64,000 nt of DNA from UBA4416 sp036676295 (GCA_036676295.1 JAKFDE010000016.1:682001-746000), one strand, 5' to 3'; counted from the first letter of the stretch, positions 7,406 through 16,754 are shown. Numbers and translations are program-made. The notes: generated by a model from the letters alone, not told the origin.

Positions 7406-9391
7406 ATGAAAAATTTAATCAAAATGGCAGCGCTAACCGGATTGGTGGCTACTACAGCTCTGCAATCATGCAAACCTAAAGATACAGGGAATGCTGTTAG
7501 TGGAGATGCTGCAAGTAAAGCTTACGTTGCTCCGGGTAAATACGATGAAATGTATAACTTTGTGAGTGGTGGTTTTAGTGGGCAAATGAGTGTTTACGGA
7601 TTGCCTTCCGGCCGTCTATTACGTGTCATTCCTGTATTTTCAGTAGATCCTGAAAAAGGATGGGGATATAGCGAAGAAACGAAGCCAATGCTAAATACAT
7701 CTCATGGCATGGTTCCTTGGGATGATTTACACCACGTTCAACTTTCTAAAACAAACGGCGAATATGATGGGAAATGGGTTTTTGGTAATGCTAATAACAC
7801 CCCTCGTGTAGCGCGTATTGATTTAACAACATTCCGCACACAAGAAATCATTGAATTACCAAATAGTGGCGGTAACCACTCTTCTCCATTTATCACTGAG
7901 AATACTGAGTATGTTGTTGCCGGTACTCGTTTTAGTGTGCCACCGGATGATGCAAATGGTGATGTAGCTATTGACACCTACAAAGAAAACTTTAAAGGAA
8001 CTTTAAGTTTTATTAGCGTTGGTAAAGAAGATGGCAAAATGGACATTGCATTCCAAATCCAATGCCCGGGTGTTAACTTCGATTTAAGTCGTGCCGGTAA
8101 AGGTGTTTCTAACGGTTGGTTTTTCTTTTCTTGTTATAACACAGAGCAGGCAAACACATTGTTAGAAGTAAACGCTTCTCAAAGAGATAAAGATTTTGTA
8201 ATGGCTGTTAACTGGAAAAAAGCTGAAGAGTATTTAAAAGCAGGCAAAGGCAGAAAACAAGCTGTAAGATATGCTCATAATACTTATAGTGAAAAAACAC
8301 ACTCTGCAACTTCTGAAATTAAAACGGAAGTGATCGTTTTAGATTCAAAAGAATTAAAAGACATTTGTTTTTTCATTCCTTGTCCTAAATCTCCACATGG
8401 ATGCGACGTTTCTCCAACCGGCGAATACATTGTTGCCAGTGGTAAATTAGCTTCTGTCATTCCGGTATTTAGTTATGATAAAATGATAAAAGCAATTGCT
8501 GCAAAAAGTTTTGACGGCGAATTCGAAGGTATCCCAGTTATTAAATACGAATCTGCATTGTATGGTGAAGTAAAAAAACCAGGATTAGGGCCTTTGCATA
8601 CAGAATTTGATGCTAATGGAAACGCATACACTTCTATGTTTGTGTCTTCAGAAGTAGTTAAATGGAATATCAAAGATCTAAAAGTAATTGATAGACAACC
8701 TACTTATTATTCAATTGGTCACTTATGTGTAGCCGGTGGTGATACAAAAAATCCAACAGGTAAATATTTAATTGCTTATAATAAAATTACAAAAGATCGT
8801 TATTTACCAACTGGTCCTGAATTATCTCAAAGTGCTCAGTTATTTGATATCAGTGGTGAGAAAATGAAATTAATTTTAGACTTCCCTACCATTGGAGAAC
8901 CTCATTATGCTCAGGCTGTTTTAGCTAGTGTTATCAAAGATAAATCTTTAAAATTATTTAAGATCGAAGAAAACATGCATCCTTATGCTGCCAAAGGAGA
9001 GAAGGAAACTAAAGTGGTGAGAGAAGGAAATAAAGTTCATGTGTATATGACTGCAATTCGTTCACACTTAACTCCTGATAACATTGAAGGAATCAGAATG
9101 GGTGACGAGGTGTATTTCCACGTAACAAACATTGAGCAAGATTGGGATGTACCGCATGGATTTGCAATTAAAGGTGCTGACAATGCGGAGTTATTGGTCA
9201 TGCCGGGCGAAACTCAAACTTTAAAATGGACTCCAACAAAAGTAGGTATTGCTCCATTCTATTGTACAGATTTTTGTAGTGCATTACATCAGGAAATGAC
9301 CGGATATTTACGAGTATCTCCTGCTGGAAGTAATGTGCCAATTAAATTTGGAACAGGGGTTACTAAACCTGAAGTAGCTGCTTCTAAATAA
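7406..9391 (+). CDS. nosZ: Nitrous oxide reductase, clade II (Sec-dependent)
   Basis: A 661-residue enzyme that reduces N2O to N2. The signal peptide lacks twin arginines and ends in a lipobox (LQSC, C22), which marks the clade II type. The N-terminal beta-propeller has the CuZ-type motif DDLHHVQLS (H109, H110) and further conserved His segments (GPLHTEF, SPHGCDVSP). The C-terminal cupredoxin domain has the CuA motif CTDFCSALHQEM (C620, C624, H628, M631). All key residues that I can check are present, so it should be active. It lies second in the operon, after the cytochrome c lipoprotein and before nosL. Confidence 0.96.
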   Translation: MKNLIKMAALTGLVATTALQSCKPKDTGNAVSGDAASKAYVAPGKYDEMYNFVSGGFSGQMSVYGLPSGRLLRVIPVFSVDPEKGWGYSEETKPMLNTSHGMVPWDDLHHVQLSKTNGEYDGKWVFGNANNTPRVARIDLTTFRTQEIIELPNSGGNHSSPFITENTEYVVAGTRFSVPPDDANGDVAIDTYKENFKGTLSFISVGKEDGKMDIAFQIQCPGVNFDLSRAGKGVSNGWFFFSCYNTEQANTLLEVNASQRDKDFVMAVNWKKAEEYLKAGKGRKQAVRYAHNTYSEKTHSATSEIKTEVIVLDSKELKDICFFIPCPKSPHGCDVSPTGEYIVASGKLASVIPVFSYDKMIKAIAAKSFDGEFEGIPVIKYESALYGEVKKPGLGPLHTEFDANGNAYTSMFVSSEVVKWNIKDLKVIDRQPTYYSIGHLCVAGGDTKNPTGKYLIAYNKITKDRYLPTGPELSQSAQLFDISGEKMKLILDFPTIGEPHYAQAVLASVIKDKSLKLFKIEENMHPYAAKGEKETKVVREGNKVHVYMTAIRSHLTPDNIEGIRMGDEVYFHVTNIEQDWDVPHGFAIKGADNAELLVMPGETQTLKWTPTKVGIAPFYCTDFCSALHQEMTGYLRVSPAGSNVPIKFGTGVTKPEVAASK

Positions 9392-9410
9392 TAAACACGC
9401 TTTATCATTA

Positions 9411-9446
9411 AGGGGGCAGACGAATTAATTCTCTGCTCCCTTTTTA
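9411..9446 (+). terminator. Hairpin with T tract between nosZ and nosL
   Basis: A 9-bp stem (AGGGGGCAG / CTGCTCCCT, one G-T) with a 13-nt loop is followed by TTTTT. It stands inside the operon, 20 bp before nosL. It may act as a partial terminator that makes the cytochrome-nosZ message more abundant than the assembly genes, or protect the 3' end of that message. Confidence 0.75.
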
Positions 9447-9467
9447 TTTCATTCTAAATAATTTGTT

Positions 9468-10490
9468 ATGAATACACCAGAAAAAAATATTGGAATAATT
9501 TCTAAAGGACTACTCTTAATTGCAGGAATACTCCTTGTAGTTTCTTTATTTAATCCAATTTGGAGAATTGAATTAGATGCTCCTCAATATCCGGAAGGAT
9601 TGGCCTTAACAATTCATGCTAATAAAATTGGTGGCGAAGTAGACATTATAAATGGGTTAAATCACTATATCGGAATGAAAACACTTCATGCAGATGAATT
9701 TATTGAGTTTACCGTATTGCCATACATCATAAGCTTTTATGCACTAGCCTGTCTTCTTGTTATTTTTATTAGAAAAAAGAAAGCGCTCTATTTTTTATTC
9801 GGTGCATTCGTACTATTTGGAATTGTAGCAATGATTGATTTTTGGAGATGGGAATATAACTATGGACACAATTTAGATCCAAATGCCGCTATTATTGTGC
9901 CTGGTATGGCTTATCAACCACCGCTTATAGGATTTAAACAGTTATTGAATTTTGGCGCTTATTCGATCCCTGATGTTGGTGGCTGGTTATTTATTTCCAG
10001 TGGGCTATTAATGGCTATAGCAGTTGTTATAGAAATTAAACATTCTAAAAAAATTAAATCAAAAAACATTGCACTATCTATACTTCCTCTATTATTATTT
10101 TCTTTTACAGCCTGTGAGGTAACAAAACCAGAACCAATAAAATTAAACTCTGATCATTGTGATAATTGTGGGATGACAATTTCAAATCCAAAATTTGCTG
10201 CAGAATTATTTACACAAAAAGGAAGAGCTTATAAGTTTGATGACATTTCCTGTATGATCGATTATAAAAACGACAATAAAGACAAATCAACTGGTGCCAA
10301 TTTTTATGTGGCTGATTTCTTAGGAGACAATCATTTAATTCCTGCAGAAACTGCTGTATACATAACCGGCGAAAATTTAAAAAGCCCCATGGGCGGAAAT
10401 ATTGCCGCATTTGCTAATAAAGAAAGCTCAAATACATATGCTGTTGATCTAATGGCAGAATACACAAGTTGGGATAATATAAATAAATAG
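9468..10490 (+). CDS. nosL: NosL copper chaperone fused to an N-terminal membrane domain
   Basis: A 340-residue protein in two parts. Residues 1-195 have about four transmembrane helices (near 12-29, 84-101, 107-124, 172-190). A further hydrophobic segment (about 201-215) ends in a lipobox-like FTAC (C216), followed by a NosL domain whose Cu-binding motif is CDNCGM (231-236). NosL delivers copper to NosZ. Elsewhere NosL is normally a separate lipoprotein, so this looks like a fusion of a membrane protein of nos operons with nosL that keeps the old lipobox inside. Whether it is cut or lipidated there is not known. The stop overlaps the nosD start. Confidence 0.88.
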   Translation: MNTPEKNIGIISKGLLLIAGILLVVSLFNPIWRIELDAPQYPEGLALTIHANKIGGEVDIINGLNHYIGMKTLHADEFIEFTVLPYIISFYALACLLVIFIRKKKALYFLFGAFVLFGIVAMIDFWRWEYNYGHNLDPNAAIIVPGMAYQPPLIGFKQLLNFGAYSIPDVGGWLFISSGLLMAIAVVIEIKHSKKIKSKNIALSILPLLLFSFTACEVTKPEPIKLNSDHCDNCGMTISNPKFAAELFTQKGRAYKFDDISCMIDYKNDNKDKSTGANFYVADFLGDNHLIPAETAVYITGENLKSPMGGNIAAFANKESSNTYAVDLMAEYTSWDNINK

Positions 10491-11725
10491 TGAAAACAAT
10501 TTTTCTCATATTTCTTTTTTGTTCAATTTCGTTTTTAGCCGATGCGAAAAGACATGAAGTTGGTGCTAATAAGCATTTCAAAACAATCAAGTCTGCGTTA
10601 GCGCAAATTCAAAACGGAGACTCCGTAATTGTTTATGAAGGTATTTATAAAGAAGGGAATATCATTCTTGATAAACCAGTAACATTAATAGGGAAAAATT
10701 TTCCTGTTTTAGATGGTCAAAAAAAATATGAAATATTGTCCATAAAAGCCTCTAACACATTAGTTGCCGGATTTAAAGTGCAACGTTCGGGTTTTGCAAC
10801 ACTGGAAGATCCGGGTGGAATTAAAGTTTACAATTCCAGAAATGTTGTTATCAGAGATAACATATTAGATGATAATTTTTTTGCTATCTATTTACAGCAT
10901 TGCGCAAACTGCATTGTCAAAAACAATCGAATTATCGCATACGGTGTTGAAGAACAACAAATAGGTAACGGCATACATTGTTGGAAAAACGATAGTTTAC
11001 AAATTATTGGTAACACTATCTCAGGTCATAGAGACGGCATTTATTTTGAGTTTGTAACTAATTCCATCATATGGCGAAACATTTCAACAGCAAACATTCG
11101 TTATGGATTACATTTTATGTTTTCAAATAATGATTCTTATATATCAAACGTTTTTAAAAATAATGGAGCCGGTGTAGCTGTTATGTTTACACAAAAAGTA
11201 AAAATGTTTAACAACACATTTAGTGAAAACTGGGGAGATGCTGCCTATGGCCTATTTTTAAAAGAAATATCAGATAGTTATATTTTTGGGAATAAATTCA
11301 AAAAAAATACTGAAGGAATTCATATGGAAGGTACCAGCAGAATTAAAGTAGAAAAAAATATTTTTGAAGCAAATGGTTGGGGTATGAAAATTCAAGCTAG
11401 TTGTATGGAAAACGAAGTCGTGTCTAATAATTTTATAGGAAATACGTTTGACATTAGCACTAATGGCACCTTGGTACTAAATACGTTTAATGGAAACTAT
11501 TGGGACAAATATGAAGGATATGATCTGGACAAAAATAAAATAGGAGATGTTCCCTATCATCCACTGAGTTTGTTTTCTGTGATCGTAGAAAATAATCCTC
11601 CTGCCATGTTATTATTTAGGAGTTTTATGGTAACACTACTTGACAAGTCAGAAAAAATAATACCAAGTTTAACTCCTGATAATTTTATTGATAATACACC
11701 TTTAATGCGTTCATTAAAATTATGA
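10490..11725 (+). CDS. nosD: NosD, periplasmic beta-helix protein for NosZ copper-site assembly
   Basis: A 411-residue protein starting at GTG, which overlaps the nosL stop. A signal peptide (about 1-19) is followed by a right-handed beta-helix built of short repeats (RNVVIRDNILDDN, NCIVKNNRI, SYIFGNKF), as in the CASH/NosD family. NosD works with the NosF-NosY ABC transporter in building the CuZ centre of NosZ. Its last codons overlap nosF by 4 bp, so the D-F-Y genes are tightly coupled. Confidence 0.93.
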   Translation: MKTIFLIFLFCSISFLADAKRHEVGANKHFKTIKSALAQIQNGDSVIVYEGIYKEGNIILDKPVTLIGKNFPVLDGQKKYEILSIKASNTLVAGFKVQRSGFATLEDPGGIKVYNSRNVVIRDNILDDNFFAIYLQHCANCIVKNNRIIAYGVEEQQIGNGIHCWKNDSLQIIGNTISGHRDGIYFEFVTNSIIWRNISTANIRYGLHFMFSNNDSYISNVFKNNGAGVAVMFTQKVKMFNNTFSENWGDAAYGLFLKEISDSYIFGNKFKKNTEGIHMEGTSRIKVEKNIFEANGWGMKIQASCMENEVVSNNFIGNTFDISTNGTLVLNTFNGNYWDKYEGYDLDKNKIGDVPYHPLSLFSVIVENNPPAMLLFRSFMVTLLDKSEKIIPSLTPDNFIDNTPLMRSLKL

Positions 11726-12435
11726 TTGAAATAAATAATATATCAAAAAGCTTTGGTAAACTCAAAGTATTGAACAACGTTAATTTATCTTGTAAAAAAG
11801 GTGAATGTATTGCACTTATAGGGCCTAATGGTTGCGGCAAAACTACCTTGATCAAAAGTATTTTAGGAATGGTGATTCCTACAGAAGGAACTATAAAATT
11901 TAAAGAAGAATACATTTCTAAAAATTATGAATATCGTCAACACATAGGTTATATGCCCCAAATTGGCAGATATCCGGATAACATGACAATTGGACAAATT
12001 TTAGAGATGATCAAAGAAATCCGAAGATCTGATGTTCAGTTAGACGAAGATCTATTGCATCAATTCAAACTGAAAGATTTATTTAATAAACGAATGAGTA
12101 CGCTCTCAGGCGGTACAACACAAAAGGTAAGTGCTACGTTGGCTTTTTTATTTAACCCGGATGTGTTGATCTTAGATGAGCCAACAGCCGGATTAGATCC
12201 ATTAGCCTCCGAAATACTAAAAGAAAAAATAATTTCCGAAAAACAAAAAGGAAAATTAATATTAATTACATCACATTTATTAAGCGAATTAGATGATTTA
12301 ATTACACAAATTATTTTTATGCAGGAAGGTGTTGTTCAATTTCATAAAACCATTGAAGATCTTAAATCTTCAACGGGGGAAGAAAAAATATCGAAAGCAA
12401 TTGCCAATATTTTAAAAGGTAGAAACAATGAATAG
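11722..12435 (+). CDS. nosF: NosF, ABC transporter ATPase
   Basis: A 237-residue ABC ATPase. Walker A is GPNGCGKTT (34-42), the signature is LSGG near residue 129, and Walker B with the catalytic Glu is LILDEPTAGLD near residue 149; the H-loop is in LITSHLLSEL. It pairs with NosY in the inner membrane and drives the conformational work that supports NosD in NosZ maturation. It overlaps nosD (4 bp) and nosY (8 bp). Confidence 0.95.
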   Translation: MIEINNISKSFGKLKVLNNVNLSCKKGECIALIGPNGCGKTTLIKSILGMVIPTEGTIKFKEEYISKNYEYRQHIGYMPQIGRYPDNMTIGQILEMIKEIRRSDVQLDEDLLHQFKLKDLFNKRMSTLSGGTTQKVSATLAFLFNPDVLILDEPTAGLDPLASEILKEKIISEKQKGKLILITSHLLSELDDLITQIIFMQEGVVQFHKTIEDLKSSTGEEKISKAIANILKGRNNE

Positions 12436-13195
12436 AATAATTAAGTTTATTGTTTTGGATATACTTAAAAACAAAATTGTTTTAGTGTACACGATAATTT
12501 TATCCATATTATCGTGGAGTGTATTTAGTTTAGAAGATAATAGCACCAAAGGTCTGTTAACTCTGTTAAACGTTATTCTTTTAACTGTTCCATTAGTATC
12601 CGTTGTTTTTTCAACTATATACATATATAACAGCTCTGAATTCATCGAACTATTATTAAGCCAACCAATTAAACGAAGTAAGATCTGGTGGAGTTTATTT
12701 TTCGGGTTAACCTTATCTTTATTATTATCGTTTTTTATAGGCACAGGAATTCCCATTTTATTTTACGCTCCTTCTGATGTAGGAATAATGATGTTACTGG
12801 TTGGATTTTTTATTACAACGGTCTTTGTTTCAATAGCCTTTTTAAGTTCTATATTAACACGAGACAAAGCCAAGGGAATTGGCATTGCCATTATGCTTTG
12901 GTTATTTTTTGCACTTTTATTTGATGGATTGATCTTGTTTTTATTATTTCAATTATCAGAGTATCCAATTGAAAAAATGATGGTTGGTGTTACGGCTTTT
13001 AATCCCATAGATCTGGCTCGTATTTTAATTTTACTTCATTTAGATGTTTCTGCAATGATGGGATATACCGGAGCCATATTTAAAGATTTTTTTGGTACAT
13101 CCTTTGGTATTTTCGTGGCTTTTTTTATACTGTTTCTTTGGGTCATTATCCCATTCTGGATCTCTCTACTTAAATTTAATAGAAAAGATTTATAA
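12428..13195 (+). CDS. nosY: NosY, ABC transporter permease
   Basis: A 255-residue inner-membrane protein with about six transmembrane helices (near 15-33, 45-68, 95-117, 120-140, 155-180, 225-250). It has an ABC-2 type permease layout and is encoded directly after nosF with an 8-bp overlap. It is the membrane partner of NosF in copper-site assembly of nitrous oxide reductase. Confidence 0.92.
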   Translation: MNRIIKFIVLDILKNKIVLVYTIILSILSWSVFSLEDNSTKGLLTLLNVILLTVPLVSVVFSTIYIYNSSEFIELLLSQPIKRSKIWWSLFFGLTLSLLLSFFIGTGIPILFYAPSDVGIMMLLVGFFITTVFVSIAFLSSILTRDKAKGIGIAIMLWLFFALLFDGLILFLLFQLSEYPIEKMMVGVTAFNPIDLARILILLHLDVSAMMGYTGAIFKDFFGTSFGIFVAFFILFLWVIIPFWISLLKFNRKDL

Positions 13196-13203
13196 AATGT
13201 GTT

Positions 13204-13887
13204 ATGAAAAAATATAACAGTAACCTAACAGATTTTTATGACCTGATAAAACAATCGAAAATGAGTTTGTTGCAAATTTCGCTTGCCTATCAGGAAGCAA
13301 CAAATAAAAACATGTTTTGTTCAATCACTGATACCACAGGAACAATACTATACGTTAACGAAAAATTTTGCGAGATTTCACAGTACTCAAAAGAAGAATT
13401 AATAGGAAAATCTCACAATATTGTTAATGCCGGGCATCACTCCGCTCATTTCTTTAATCAATTATGGGAAACCATTCAAAGCGGTAATGTATGGCATGGA
13501 GAAGTTAAAAACAGGGCAAAAGACGGATCATACTACTGGTTAGACTCGGTGATTATTCCAATAAAAAACAATAATGGTGAGATAATTCATTTTTTTTCAT
13601 TAAGAACTTTAATTAATGATAAAAAACTGAAAGAGGAGGAAATTGATCAGCATTTAAAGGTTTTACACGAAATACTTTTTTTGATCTCACACAAAGTCAG
13701 GCAACCGATTGCACATATTATTGGGTTAGCAAACTTACTTGAAAATTGCACTGATTCTATCAGATTAAATGAAATGATCGCTTACATAAAAAAGTCTTCT
13801 GTTATTCTTGATGATTTCACTAAAGAGTTAACCTCCTATATTAATGAAGCTTCGGTTATTGAAAAAAACAAACTCGAAAAAACATGA
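13204..13887 (+). CDS. PAS-domain protein with H-box helix but no kinase domain
   Basis: A 227-residue cytoplasmic protein. A PAS domain (about 38-145) has the features of Aer-like redox/oxygen sensors (ITDTTGTILYVNEKF, NIVNAGHHSAHFF, WHGEVKNRAKDGSYYW). It is followed by two long helices (about 150-225) with LISHKVRQPIAHIIGL, which resembles the phospho-acceptor H-box of histidine kinases. No ATP-binding domain is present, so it cannot phosphorylate itself. It sits 8 bp after nosY and overlaps the next gene (globin) by 4 bp. That suggests a sensor or adaptor for oxygen, NO or redox state made together with the N2O system. The role is inferred. Confidence 0.75.
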   Translation: MKKYNSNLTDFYDLIKQSKMSLLQISLAYQEATNKNMFCSITDTTGTILYVNEKFCEISQYSKEELIGKSHNIVNAGHHSAHFFNQLWETIQSGNVWHGEVKNRAKDGSYYWLDSVIIPIKNNNGEIIHFFSLRTLINDKKLKEEEIDQHLKVLHEILFLISHKVRQPIAHIIGLANLLENCTDSIRLNEMIAYIKKSSVILDDFTKELTSYINEASVIEKNKLEKT

Positions 13888-14252
13888 AAAAAGATATCTC
13901 AAATAAGAAAGACTTAGAAAAGCTAGTCAACCTGTTTTACGAAAAGGTAAAAAAAGATGCTGTAATAAGTCATTATTTTAAAGATGACTTTAACTGGGAA
14001 AAACATTTGCAAATCATGTATAAGTTTTGGGAAAATGTATTGTTTTATACCGGAAACTATGGTGGAAATCCTATGGAAAAACATTTCGAGATTCATGAAA
14101 AAAATCCTTTAACCATGAAGCATTTCCATCAATGGACCAAACTTTTTAATGAATCAGTAGATGAATTATTTCATGGTGAAAAAGCAGATTCCATTAAATT
14201 GAAAGCTTCAAATATTGCAACGGTTATGCAAATAAAAATACTTAAAGGATAA
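13884..14252 (+). CDS. Group III truncated hemoglobin
   Basis: A 122-residue globin. The motifs FYEKVKKDAVISHYF, HLQIMYKFWENVLFYTGNYGGNP and MKHFHQWTKLF match group III truncated hemoglobins (TrHbIII/Ctb type), with the proximal heme His in the HFHQW segment. Such globins bind O2 and NO, and several act in NO protection or oxygen delivery under microaerobic conditions. ATG overlaps the stop of the PAS gene (ATGA), so the two proteins are probably made together. It closes the nos run and converges with the minus-strand operon. Confidence 0.88.
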   Translation: MKKDISNKKDLEKLVNLFYEKVKKDAVISHYFKDDFNWEKHLQIMYKFWENVLFYTGNYGGNPMEKHFEIHEKNPLTMKHFHQWTKLFNESVDELFHGEKADSIKLKASNIATVMQIKILKG

Positions 14253-14299
14253 TGATACTCTCTTCTTATTTGATGTAGTGAAATAAAAGCAGCAATGCC

Positions 14300-14623
14300 T
14301 TAGGATATACCTAATTCTTTTTTACCTGCCGGAGTTAAAAAATCTCTTGACCACTTTGGTTCCCAAACCATATTAATGCCGATCTCAAATTCAGGGAAAT
14401 GCCTTTTTAAACAGCTTTCAACGCTGTTGATGATAACATCACCCATTGGACAGTTTTTAGTGGAAAGGGTTAAATTTATAGTGATTTTACCTTCCTCATC
14501 ATAATTAACTTTGTAAACCAATCCCATATCAATAATGTTGATTTCCAATTCAGGGTCAATCACTTCTTTTAAAAAATGTAAAATTTCAATTTCACGTTTT
14601 TCTTTATCTGTATATAAATTCAT
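14300..14623 (-). CDS. MIP18/DUF59 family protein (PaaD/SufT-like)
   Basis: A 107-residue protein from ATG 14623, one codon after a possible GTG. It has the MIP18 pattern DPELEINIIDMGLVY (about 20-34) and the metal/cluster-linked Cys motif TLSTKNCPMGD (about 56-66). Relatives help assemble iron-sulfur clusters (SufT) or are maturation subunits (PaaD). It is last in an operon with the RIC di-iron repair protein, so a role in building or repairing Fe-S centres under nitrosative stress is likely. Confidence 0.85.
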   Translation of the reverse strand: MNLYTDKEKREIEILHFLKEVIDPELEINIIDMGLVYKVNYDEEGKITINLTLSTKNCPMGDVIINSVESCLKRHFPEFEIGINMVWEPKWSRDFLTPAGKKELGIS

Positions 14624-14644
14624 CACAAAAAATTAAATAAATGG

Positions 14645-15934
14645 TTAAACTAACGGCATACTATTGCTTTTATGTAAAACTATCTTAAGAACATTAATAT
14701 TATATAAAATAGCAGTAATCATTAAACATATAGCGCCAAACTTAATAGTGAAGGAATTCGACATCAAAATACCACACAATATTGTTATATAACTTATAAT
14801 AAATAAATACAACTGAGCGGTTGCTAATTTTCCTGAATATAAGTCTTTAGGTAAGGGGGTTCTTTCTTTTCCACTAATTTCCTGGTATTTTTTCAACCAT
14901 ACAATAAATGCCAAGTTTTTGAAAGTTTGCCCCAGAATAAGAAGTGTAATAAACCCAAATAATAAACTAAATACTATGGCAGTAGAAATTTGAAGCTCAA
15001 TCTGTTTGTCTGCAATAACTTTAAATTTTAAAATTCCCCACAGTATAATTGGAATAGCAATAAAGAAAAATGAGATATAGGTGTGTTTTAAATTTATATC
15101 TATTTTTTTACGGGCTCTTGTTTTAAAAGCATTGGATATAAAGTATAAGAAAAAACTGATCCCAGATAATATAATTATACTATAGATCGGAGCTCGTTCT
15201 AATCCATTTAAAAACAATGCATCGATTATAAAGCCTAATAACCCAAAATTAATTAAATAATAACAATAACTTAAATAGTTAGTATTTAGTTTCCCGGATA
15301 ATAAGAACATTGGAATTAATTTTGACGATACACCAATGATCAAACATAAAAACCATCCTATTAATCCAATATGCGCATGAATTTTTAAATAGTACAAATG
15401 TTCTTTTGGTAAAAAAGCATATTGAAAATTAAAGGCTAATAACGCTCCTATAAAAGCTGTAAGCCAAAACCAAAAGATGGAGGCTTGTATGAAATCCATC
15501 TCAATACTATTTTCTTTGGATTGTCTAACAGTTAATAGAATATTAATAAGAAATAATGTAATACCCATAAATAATAAACCAGCTGCCGTTTTGATCAAAA
15601 ACCCTGTATCAAATATCCAGAAAGAAAAGGCCAATAAAACTGTTCCTATGGATACGCATAAATACGTAACTAAAGATATCATAGGGCTAAATATTTTTTT
15701 ATTTGATATTACCGGCACCAGTTGATATAACGATCCAATAATGATAAAACTGATCCATCCTAATGTTGTAATATGAGTAATAGCAAGAATTTTTGGATGA
15801 AAATAATGTCCTATAAATGATTCGCTTGAGAAAACAAGTAAAATAGCTATAGCCAAAAAGAATAACGCTGCTGAAATATAATGAGCAATGATAATAAAAT
15901 AGGTGAAATTATCTCTTAAAGAAGGCTTAAGCAT
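14645..15934 (-). CDS. NnrS/heme-copper-oxidase-I-like polytopic membrane protein
   Basis: A 429-residue protein with about 12 transmembrane helices. His residues at helix ends (YFHPKILAITHITTLGWISF near residues 36-55; YLKIHAHIGLIGWFLC near 185-200) recall the heme ligands of heme-copper oxidase subunit I and NnrS, a heme-copper membrane protein linked to denitrification and NO protection. It lacks the full catalytic set that I would expect for an oxidase. Its start overlaps the stop of the DUF1858-DUF2249 gene, and it lies in the ric operon under a FNR-type site. A distant paralogue-like protein is at 33054-34274. Confidence 0.65.
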   Translation of the reverse strand: MLKPSLRDNFTYFIIIAHYISAALFFLAIAILLVFSSESFIGHYFHPKILAITHITTLGWISFIIIGSLYQLVPVISNKKIFSPMISLVTYLCVSIGTVLLAFSFWIFDTGFLIKTAAGLLFMGITLFLINILLTVRQSKENSIEMDFIQASIFWFWLTAFIGALLAFNFQYAFLPKEHLYYLKIHAHIGLIGWFLCLIIGVSSKLIPMFLLSGKLNTNYLSYCYYLINFGLLGFIIDALFLNGLERAPIYSIIILSGISFFLYFISNAFKTRARKKIDINLKHTYISFFFIAIPIILWGILKFKVIADKQIELQISTAIVFSLLFGFITLLILGQTFKNLAFIVWLKKYQEISGKERTPLPKDLYSGKLATAQLYLFIISYITILCGILMSNSFTIKFGAICLMITAILYNINVLKIVLHKSNSMPLV

Positions 15935-16740
15935 TACTTAAATATTAATAGTTTTATATCGTTTGCTGAAATAATTTGTATACGCCATTGATAACCTCTT
16001 TCTGCTAATTCTGGAAATAAAAATTTTGGAACTTTCTTATGATGTACAAATAATAGATAATTATCGGGTAATGCATATAATTCATTTAAAATCGAAGACA
16101 TTGGCAAAGGCATTTCTAATTGGGTGACGTCAATTTCCTTAACTTGATCTGCAAATGATTTTAAAATAGTAGTTATTTCTTCAGAACTACTATCATTTAC
16201 ATTTTCTCCAGTATCAATAGTATCTTTTGTTTCCTTAAAAAAATAAGTATGAACCAATTGTTTTTCTATAACAACCGTGTGATGTAAATACCCTTTTTTT
16301 GATAAAATTGAAATAAGGGGCGTTGGCTCAAATGTATTGATAATTTTCAACACTGAGTCGCTTTCCAGACTCGCTAATGCATTCATAATATCATTAAACG
16401 GATCTTTCCCTTCTTTTAAAACACTCCTTACATCAAGCCCTACGATCTTCTTCCCTTCGAAATTATAAAAATTTTCAGAAAGTGGTTCAGCTTCTGTTTT
16501 ATGATTTTTGTTTAATTCCTTTATTTCAAATCCCAAAGGAATTAATTTGTCATAAAACGTCTCAATAGTAGATCCACCTATTTTGGCGGCTTGTTTTATG
16601 CTAACTCTTGAAGCTAATATTTTTCTTAAAATAGGATTTTTTAATTTATCAAAGTTATTTGATATCGACACAATCGCATCTATAGATTTAGGATTGTGTC
16701 TTATTAAAGCGGATATTTTAGTGTCTTCGTTGATATACAT
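15934..16740 (-). CDS. DUF1858-DUF2249 protein
   Basis: A 268-residue protein starting at ATG 16740. The in-frame ATG at 16770 lies in the loop of a strong hairpin and is unlikely to be used. The N-terminal part (about 1-65, INEDTKISALIRHNPKSI) fits DUF1858. The middle (about 100-175, GLDVRSVLKEGKDPFNDIM then TFEPTPLISILSKKG) fits DUF2249, and the C-terminal part is another alpha/beta unit. DUF2249 domains are common beside denitrification and Fe-S repair genes, and the upstream RIC protein also carries one. The molecular function is unknown. Confidence 0.8.
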   Translation of the reverse strand: MYINEDTKISALIRHNPKSIDAIVSISNNFDKLKNPILRKILASRVSIKQAAKIGGSTIETFYDKLIPLGFEIKELNKNHKTEAEPLSENFYNFEGKKIVGLDVRSVLKEGKDPFNDIMNALASLESDSVLKIINTFEPTPLISILSKKGYLHHTVVIEKQLVHTYFFKETKDTIDTGENVNDSSSEEITTILKSFADQVKEIDVTQLEMPLPMSSILNELYALPDNYLLFVHHKKVPKFLFPELAERGYQWRIQIISANDIKLLIFK

Positions 16741-16754
16741 GCTTCTTAAAATTA

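Noticed and set aside
10210..10410. A 66-residue reverse frame within nosL
   Set aside because: It lies over the conserved NosL domain and has no start signal or similarity.
12412..12756. A 114-residue reverse frame over nosY
   Set aside because: It lies fully within the well-supported nosF-nosY reading frames and shows no domain or signal.
7406..14252. Recent horizontal transfer of the nos operon as a marked island
   Set aside because: Base composition and codon style look like the neighbours, and no integrase or flanking direct repeats were found; transfer cannot be judged without a phylogeny.
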